A stretch of DNA of 12,610 bases from Legionella genomosp. 1. Its GTDB lineage: Bacteria > Pseudomonadota > Gammaproteobacteria > Legionellales > Legionellaceae. Below, one piece after another: positions 8,104 to 12,610 of the stretch. Position 1 is the first letter of the stretch, and each line of letters begins with the position of its first letter. The notes below the pieces were generated by a model. The model saw only the letters and a program-made list of their open reading frames with translations. It ran no database searches and was not told the DNA's origin. Location: assembly GCA_945867185.1 (NCBI GenBank), contig CAMBHM010000022.1, positions 1 to 12,610 of the forward strand, given 5' to 3'. A program made the position numbers and the translations under genes.

Positions 8104-8796
8104 ATGCGTCAAACATTCGCAAGTATAACACACCTGTTTCGATTACCAGCCCTTTGTGCTCTGTGTCAACAGGACCATCAAGGCCCTCATGCAGTCTGTA
8201 GTGCCTGTCTTCCCTATTTCAGACGCCTAGGTCCTGCTTGCAGTCATTGTGCGAACCCTTTACCAGACGCATTTATCCCAATCTGTGGCCTCTGCATAAA
8301 GACCCTACCCGCCATGGATAGGATCTTCACGGACTATCGATTTGAAGAGCCGCTAAGAGGGCTCCTTCATGAGTTTAAATACCGAGAAGGATTATATTTA
8401 AGTTCTTTTTTAGCCTCTCTCATCGCCCACTCTGTCTCCAAGGAAGCCTTAAACACCCAATGCCTTATCCCGATCCCCTTGCATACCAAACGACTACAAC
8501 AACGAGGCTTTAATCAAGCCGCCCTACTCACCAAACACTTGAGCAACACATTTGGAATCCCCTATCAATTGTCTCTTTGCAAAAAAATACAGCATACACC
8601 CCCACAAGCGGGGCTGACAGCAGAGCACCGTCGTCTGAATCTAAAAAAGGCCTTTCATGTGCCCCCTATGCCTTATCAACATATCACGTTAGTAGATGAT
8701 TTATTAACCACAGGCAGCACAGCACATGCATTGGCCAGTCTATTAAAACAGCAAGGGGTCATTCGTGTTGACGTATGGTGTTGTGCAAAAGCATAA
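8104..8796 (+). CDS. comF: ComF-family amidophosphoribosyltransferase-like protein
   Basis: 230 residues from ATG 8104. The N-terminus has four CxxC pairs (C18/C21, C32/C35, C46/C49, C61/C64) that should form a zinc-binding domain. The C-terminus carries the PRPP-binding phosphoribosyltransferase loop ITLVDDLLTTGSTA at 194-207 and the conserved IPIPLHTKRLQQRGFNQA stretch at 122-139. ComF proteins support natural transformation (cytoplasmic DNA uptake step) in several bacteria; the related E. coli GntX/YhgH also neighbours a biotin gene (bioH). No clear ribosome site precedes the ATG, so the exact start is uncertain, but an upstream extension would run through bioC. It ends 11 bases before the convergent stop of the 875-residue gene, with no visible terminator in between. 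Confidence 0.92.
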   Translation: MRQTFASITHLFRLPALCALCQQDHQGPHAVCSACLPYFRRLGPACSHCANPLPDAFIPICGLCIKTLPAMDRIFTDYRFEEPLRGLLHEFKYREGLYLSSFLASLIAHSVSKEALNTQCLIPIPLHTKRLQQRGFNQAALLTKHLSNTFGIPYQLSLCKKIQHTPPQAGLTAEHRRLNLKKAFHVPPMPYQHITLVDDLLTTGSTAHALASLLKQQGVIRVDVWCCAKA

Positions 8797-8807
8797 AACA
8801 ATCACTC

Positions 8808-11435
8808 TCAACGCGCCTCTGTGCGAAGAAAATCACCCGCATCAGGCCAAGTGATTTGAATAGCATGGCAAGATTCTTGCCAATGATTCGTTTCTCGTAA
8901 TGCACGTAATTTTTCAAAAATCTCAGTGTCTGACATGCGCGACATATTCGTAGCCGCATTCCCAAACAAAATACCCGCCAACGGCAATATTCCATAACGT
9001 TGTTTATCCTTGATAGCCTTGATCAATGCCATAGTCGAACGTGTTCTCGCATAATCTGCTTGAAAAAACCACGTGTCTCTGTAACTTGCAGTGACCCGCA
9101 TCAACTCCACCAATATGTATTTGACCTGTCCTTCCGTGAAATTGGGTTTGCGATCTATCATGGTCAACAAATCACACATCAATACCCCTTTGTGTCCGTG
9201 ACGACTTTGATAGGACAACGCATCATAACAGCTTTGCACTAGCTTTCTTAAGGCAAGCACCTTTCTTGACTCCACAATGGTTGTAGGCGATATTTCGCCT
9301 ACAACCGGAGCAGCACCTGCTTGCGGATCTTCTGTATCCTCAACACGCATCAAATCTAATACACCGCTGTCTTCCGAAAACAACGATTGAAACTGATCTG
9401 AAATACTCCCCAATTTGGTAGACAACAATTGACGTTGCTGATCGGTAAAATCGGGCGCACTCACCACTCGCTCAAAATTGGCAGTTGCAAGCCCAAACGC
9501 CTCCAAACTTCTATTCAAGTCACTCATCATAGGCCGAAGAATCGCTTGTAAGCTTCGACTCATCAGCTCATCCTGCGCAAGCAGACTGTCTGCCTCATCA
9601 ATATGAGCATCCAGTTTTGCATATTCTTCTTTAACTTTATTAAGACAAGTTAATAAAAATCGTTGAAACGATTTGTGTTGTAAAAAACTACGGTAGTTTT
9701 GAACCAACTCACTGACACTATCCATCAATTTGGTAATTTGAGTCATGCGATATTGATGCTTTGGCAACTCATCCAATCGACTGGTATCTCCGGTCGAATT
9801 GAGAAACGGCGATAAGATCCACTGATAATACCCCTCACCCAACGCTGCAGAGGCATTTATATGATGTACTTGCTGCTTGCCGCTATGAATCGGGGGGGCG
9901 GTTTCACTTTCTTCTGATTGTTTTGCATACGCGTAAGTCACTGGCGTATCTACTTCCACGCGATAGTCCTCGATCACCAACGTGATGAGCGGTACCAATC
10001 GACCGGCTGTCAAACGACCCACGTCCTCCACCTTGGAGCTCCCAAACCGCGCACCCAGCTCTTGTTTACTGAAGGCCTTCACGGGTTTTACAAATTTTCT
10101 ATCAAATTTTTTTAAGGTCTGGGAAAACTCCAAAGCACTGCTTACCGGACTCTTTTCAATCCGTTCAAACAATTCATTCCTCTCTTTGTAAGACAAATGA
10201 CAAAAAATAATCAGCACATCCACAATGGTCAATGGCGGTGTATTTAACATCGCCTCAGCTGAAATCCACCCGGGCACCTTTCGAAACGCACCAATCAACT
10301 CTGCATTACGAATCAATAGTTGATTGAGGTAACTGACTGTATAAGCCAATTCTTCAGCGGCTTTCTCATCAGGTTCATCTTTCCCTGTGATAGGATTATA
10401 ACGTTTATAAATCAACTTAAAGACGCTTTTGTCCATGATCCGAAGCGCACGATGCGCGCTATTGGTAATTTCATCAATATTTAATTCATGTAATTGTTCT
10501 TCTGCGTACGCAGCCTTCAAGGCCTTGGTATGGATCTCAAGCTTCCGCATAAAACTCATCAATCCATTCTCGACAGTACTGATATTCTCAAGGTAAGGTG
10601 GGGATTCACTATTTAATAGTTGATTCAAATACAGCTCCACCTCTCGACACATTTCGATACATCGATTCAACCCCAGAGGAAACCCTGTGTCAGGATCGAC
10701 TGGGTGCTGTAAATTCCATAGTAAATTCGATAGACACAACATGATAAAACGCGGTGCCCGTCTATTATTCAAATAATTTTTTCGCTGAATCGTTGATTCC
10801 CAGAAGGATATAAACCGCCAATCCATTTGAAAACTGGTATCAATATCAGCAATAGCATCTGGGAGTGCTGATCTAAAAAATAAATTGATAGCCGTTCGTT
10901 GTCGATCTAGTGGTCTTGTACTCGCTACCGGCTGCCCCAACGCCTCGCTCATTCGATAAAAAGGCAAAATGGAGTAAAATCTAGATCCCTTTTCAGTCAA
11001 CAGTTCAGCACTGTGGATCCCCAAGTAAACACAAAAGGAGGGATTACGAAAAGATAATTCTAGAAACCCTTTGATCACCTTTTCTTCAGTAGATAAATCG
11101 CTTTCTTCTACGTTACTTGGCACCATGAAGGTTGCAATCCCTGCTTGCCGTTCTTTATCAAACCCAAGCCGTTGATTGTCTAGTACATCCAATTGTTTTG
11201 ATATGGCGGTATAAGCAAGAGAGATTCCAGCAACGGCTACCTCAATAGCTATTGATTGCAAAGAAATCTGAGAGCCCACCGAAGACACATCGCTGCTCCC
11301 AGTAATCTGATCTCGTGCACGCTTTAAAGCAACGTCTTTGATAGACTCCGATTGCCCTCCTTCAGACGTTAATTCCCTTTTTGTGTTATTTACCGCGGCC
11401 CGTAGAGCCAACTCAGTCACATACGGTGATGGCAT
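8808..11435 (-). CDS. Unrecognised 875-residue, mostly helical protein
   Basis: I do not recognise a family. The ATG at 11435 has AGAGGG 8 bases upstream. No signal peptide is present. Residues 57-79 are hydrophobic (SLQSIAIEVAVAGISLAYTAIS) but contain a glutamate, so a membrane segment is doubtful. The rest reads as alternating amphipathic helices with few glycines, including long stretches at roughly 545-680 (KVKEEYAKLDAHIDEADSLL) that could be coiled coil. A flexible acidic to Ala/Pro/Gly linker sits near 690-720 (VEDTEDPQAGAAPVVGE), followed by a C-terminal globular-looking part. The gene lies 12 bases downstream of the 91-residue gene and is probably co-transcribed with it. Composition does not look foreign by eye. 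A scaffold or a secreted (type IVB) effector are both possible, but nothing in the sequence shows either. Confidence 0.85.
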   Translation of the reverse strand: MPSPYVTELALRAAVNNTKRELTSEGGQSESIKDVALKRARDQITGSSDVSSVGSQISLQSIAIEVAVAGISLAYTAISKQLDVLDNQRLGFDKERQAGIATFMVPSNVEESDLSTEEKVIKGFLELSFRNPSFCVYLGIHSAELLTEKGSRFYSILPFYRMSEALGQPVASTRPLDRQRTAINLFFRSALPDAIADIDTSFQMDWRFISFWESTIQRKNYLNNRRAPRFIMLCLSNLLWNLQHPVDPDTGFPLGLNRCIEMCREVELYLNQLLNSESPPYLENISTVENGLMSFMRKLEIHTKALKAAYAEEQLHELNIDEITNSAHRALRIMDKSVFKLIYKRYNPITGKDEPDEKAAEELAYTVSYLNQLLIRNAELIGAFRKVPGWISAEAMLNTPPLTIVDVLIIFCHLSYKERNELFERIEKSPVSSALEFSQTLKKFDRKFVKPVKAFSKQELGARFGSSKVEDVGRLTAGRLVPLITLVIEDYRVEVDTPVTYAYAKQSEESETAPPIHSGKQQVHHINASAALGEGYYQWILSPFLNSTGDTSRLDELPKHQYRMTQITKLMDSVSELVQNYRSFLQHKSFQRFLLTCLNKVKEEYAKLDAHIDEADSLLAQDELMSRSLQAILRPMMSDLNRSLEAFGLATANFERVVSAPDFTDQQRQLLSTKLGSISDQFQSLFSEDSGVLDLMRVEDTEDPQAGAAPVVGEISPTTIVESRKVLALRKLVQSCYDALSYQSRHGHKGVLMCDLLTMIDRKPNFTEGQVKYILVELMRVTASYRDTWFFQADYARTRSTMALIKAIKDKQRYGILPLAGILFGNAATNMSRMSDTEIFEKLRALRETNHWQESCHAIQITWPDAGDFLRTEAR
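9279..9306. repeat. Perfect 12-bp inverted repeat inside the 875-residue gene
   Basis: GGTTGTAGGCGA (9279-9290) and TCGCCTACAACC (9295-9306) are exact reverse complements around a 4-base loop. It falls over codons ~710-719 (V-V-G-E-I-S-P-T-T), in the linker region. No U-tract follows on either strand. Confidence 0.85.
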
Positions 11436-11447
11436 AGCTTGATCCCT

Positions 11448-11723
11448 CTAGCGCGTATTATCAATCACCAACTTCAACGAGGGGCGTCCTCGTCCCCTAA
11501 TCATTTGTTCGCCCTGACGACAGACTTCAAAGACTCGATAGGCTTCCGATGTGGCACTGTCTACCAACTCCACATCGTCCCCTTTCTCATCCACCAACGT
11601 CACCGACAAATGCATCTCTCGAAACTGTCCGATCTGATAGCGATCCTTGAATAAACGAATCACGCTCATCAAACTCTCAGCAGCTTCTTTACTATCATGC
11701 CTGCCTTGAAAAATAATTTCCAT
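11448..11723 (-). CDS. Unrecognised 91-residue protein, first gene of a two-gene unit
   Basis: ATG 11723 with GGAG 6 bases upstream. It begins MEIIFQGRHD and contains beta-alpha-beta-like segments (MHLSVTLVDEKGDDVELVD) and a basic C-terminal stretch RGRGRPSLKLVIDN. One cysteine (C68 in FEVCRQGEQ). No signal peptide or membrane segment. It is followed after 12 bases by the 875-residue gene on the same strand and is divergent from hemA. The good ribosome site, the TATAAT box upstream and the conserved spacing to its partner make it a likely real gene. I do not recognise a family; a small partner, chaperone or regulator of the large protein is only a guess. Confidence 0.72.
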   Translation of the reverse strand: MEIIFQGRHDSKEAAESLMSVIRLFKDRYQIGQFREMHLSVTLVDEKGDDVELVDSATSEAYRVFEVCRQGEQMIRGRGRPSLKLVIDNTR

Positions 11724-11739
11724 AGTCGTCTCCGATTAG

Positions 11740-11767
11740 ATTATAAATTAACCATCATGGTTATAAT
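11740..11767. promoter_or_regulatory. Opposed TATAAT boxes around a 15-base palindrome
   Basis: TAACCAT-C-ATGGTTA (11749-11763) is a perfect 7+1+7 palindrome. A consensus TATAAT reads leftward at 11745-11740, toward the 91-residue gene, and another reads rightward at 11762-11767, toward hemA. -35 matches are poor for both. The layout fits an operator that could control both directions at once. The leftward start would leave a leader of only ~10 bases, with GGAG in it. Confidence 0.45.
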
Positions 11768-11803
11768 AACGGCTCATCATCAAAGACCTTTAGGCCAGGT
11801 GCA

Positions 11804-11832
11804 TTCAATTATTGCCCGCAATAGCGTACAAT
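11804..11832 (+). promoter_or_regulatory. Candidate hemA promoter
   Basis: TTCAAT (11804-11809) and TACAAT (11827-11832) are spaced 17 bases apart; the -10 box matches 5 of 6 consensus positions and the -35 box 3 of 6. The predicted start near 11839 leaves a ~22-base leader before the hemA ATG. It is an alternative to the TATAAT at 11762. Confidence 0.4.
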
Positions 11833-11860
11833 CGCTCTTTTATCTACAAGAACATTGACT

Positions 11861-12610
11861 ATGGTGTTCCTCGCCTGCGGGCTCAATCATAAAACAGCCC
11901 CCCTTCCTATGCGTGAGCAAGTGGCGCTCCCCATGGAAGATACCGTATTAAAACGCTTGATAACGCTACCTGAAGTCAACGAAGTTGCCTTCTTATCCAC
12001 TTGTAATCGCACAGAAATTTATTGCGACACAGACGATCCAAGTGTCATTGTGCCTTGGCTCGCTCATGAACACGGCCTCTCCTTTGACACACTCGCCCCT
12101 CACTGTTATCAACATCTTGGACCACAAGGGGTTCGTCATGCGCTTCGAGTTGCCAGTGGATTAGACTCGATGATGCTTGGTGAACCGCAAATTTTGGGTC
12201 AAATGAAACAGGCGTACCAACAAGCCCAACAAGCAGGCACCCTCAAACATCAGTTACAACAAGTATTCCAATATGTATTCGGCGCTACCAAACGTATTCG
12301 ACATCAAAGTGGCATTGGTAACAATCCCATTTCTATTGCCTATGCCGCAGTACGGCTCATTGGCCAGATTTTTCCTGATTATCGCCCATTACGAGCTTTT
12401 CTCATTGGGTCTGGCGAAACGGCATCGCTTGTTGCAACATACTTACAAAAGGAAGGGGTCCAACAATTCATGGTTGCTAGCCGAACCCCCCATCACACCG
12501 CCGCACTGGCTTCACAAATTCAAGCCAAAACACTCTCCATTGGAGACATCCCTCATCATTTAGCACACGCAGACGTTATCATTTCTGCCACCTCCTGCCC
12601 GGTACCCTTC
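11861..12610 (+). CDS. hemA: Glutamyl-tRNA reductase HemA (3' end beyond window edge)
   Basis: 250 codons are visible and the frame is open at the right edge; full-length HemA is usually ~420 residues. It reduces glutamyl-tRNA(Glu) with NADPH to glutamate-1-semialdehyde, the first committed step of haem synthesis in this group. The N-terminus has GLNHKTAP (7-14) and the catalytic cysteine C48 in STCNRTEIY, then SGLDSMMLGEPQILGQMKQAY, the substrate-domain signature. The NADPH-binding domain begins with LIGSGETASLVATYL and the visible part ends in ISATSCPVPF. The ATG at 11861 gives the family's usual start; its ribosome site is weak (only AAGAA nearby), which may mean low translation. It is divergent from the 91/875-residue gene pair. 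Confidence 0.96.
   Translation, partial: MVFLACGLNHKTAPLPMREQVALPMEDTVLKRLITLPEVNEVAFLSTCNRTEIYCDTDDPSVIVPWLAHEHGLSFDTLAPHCYQHLGPQGVRHALRVASGLDSMMLGEPQILGQMKQAYQQAQQAGTLKHQLQQVFQYVFGATKRIRHQSGIGNNPISIAYAAVRLIGQIFPDYRPLRAFLIGSGETASLVATYLQKEGVQQFMVASRTPHHTAALASQIQAKTLSIGDIPHHLAHADVIISATSCPVPF

Noticed and set aside
8759..8995. 78-codon minus-strand open frame at the comF/875-residue gene junction
   Set aside because: It is out of frame with the 875-residue gene and overlaps two well-supported genes.

Overview
The window looks like chromosomal DNA of an intracellular-type gammaproteobacterium, most likely order Legionellales (Legionella/Coxiella/Aquicella-like). The grounds are the three-gene enhA-enhB-enhC locus, first described in Legionella pneumophila, and a GacA/LetA-type regulator placed directly before uvrC, as in many gammaproteobacteria. 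Base composition is moderate and slightly AT-rich by eye. The species cannot be named from this stretch.

Layout, left to right. (1) 1-3527, minus strand: a tightly packed operon read right to left, enhA (secreted L,D-transpeptidase), enhB (small exported protein) and enhC (large exported Sel1-repeat protein, cut by the left window edge). (2) 3528-3698: AT-rich intergenic DNA with a near-perfect hairpin. (3) 3699-6187, minus strand: letA/gacA-type response regulator followed by uvrC, joined by a 4-base overlap; letA most probably starts at a TTG codon. (4) 6188-6367: letA upstream region with a candidate promoter and a 103-bp miniature inverted-repeat element. The element's flanks read exactly as an IS630/Tc1-type insertion into a CTAG target that was itself the stop codon of phhA. 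(5) 6368-8073, minus strand: phhA (phenylalanine 4-hydroxylase) downstream of bioC (malonyl-ACP methyltransferase). (6) 8104-8796, plus strand: comF, divergent from bioC. (7) 8808-11723, minus strand: a two-gene unit of unknown function, a 91-residue protein followed by an 875-residue, mostly helical protein, with a perfect 12-bp intragenic hairpin. (8) 11724-11860: a divergent promoter region with an operator-like palindrome between two opposed TATAAT boxes. (9) 11861-12610, plus strand: hemA (glutamyl-tRNA reductase), 5' part only.

Most genes are housekeeping (DNA repair, haem and biotin synthesis, aromatic amino acid hydroxylation, DNA uptake) mixed with host-interaction loci (enh, letA). 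No phage, CRISPR, tRNA or rRNA was seen. The parts least explained by known biology are the 91/875-residue gene pair and the miniature element at the phhA-letA junction.
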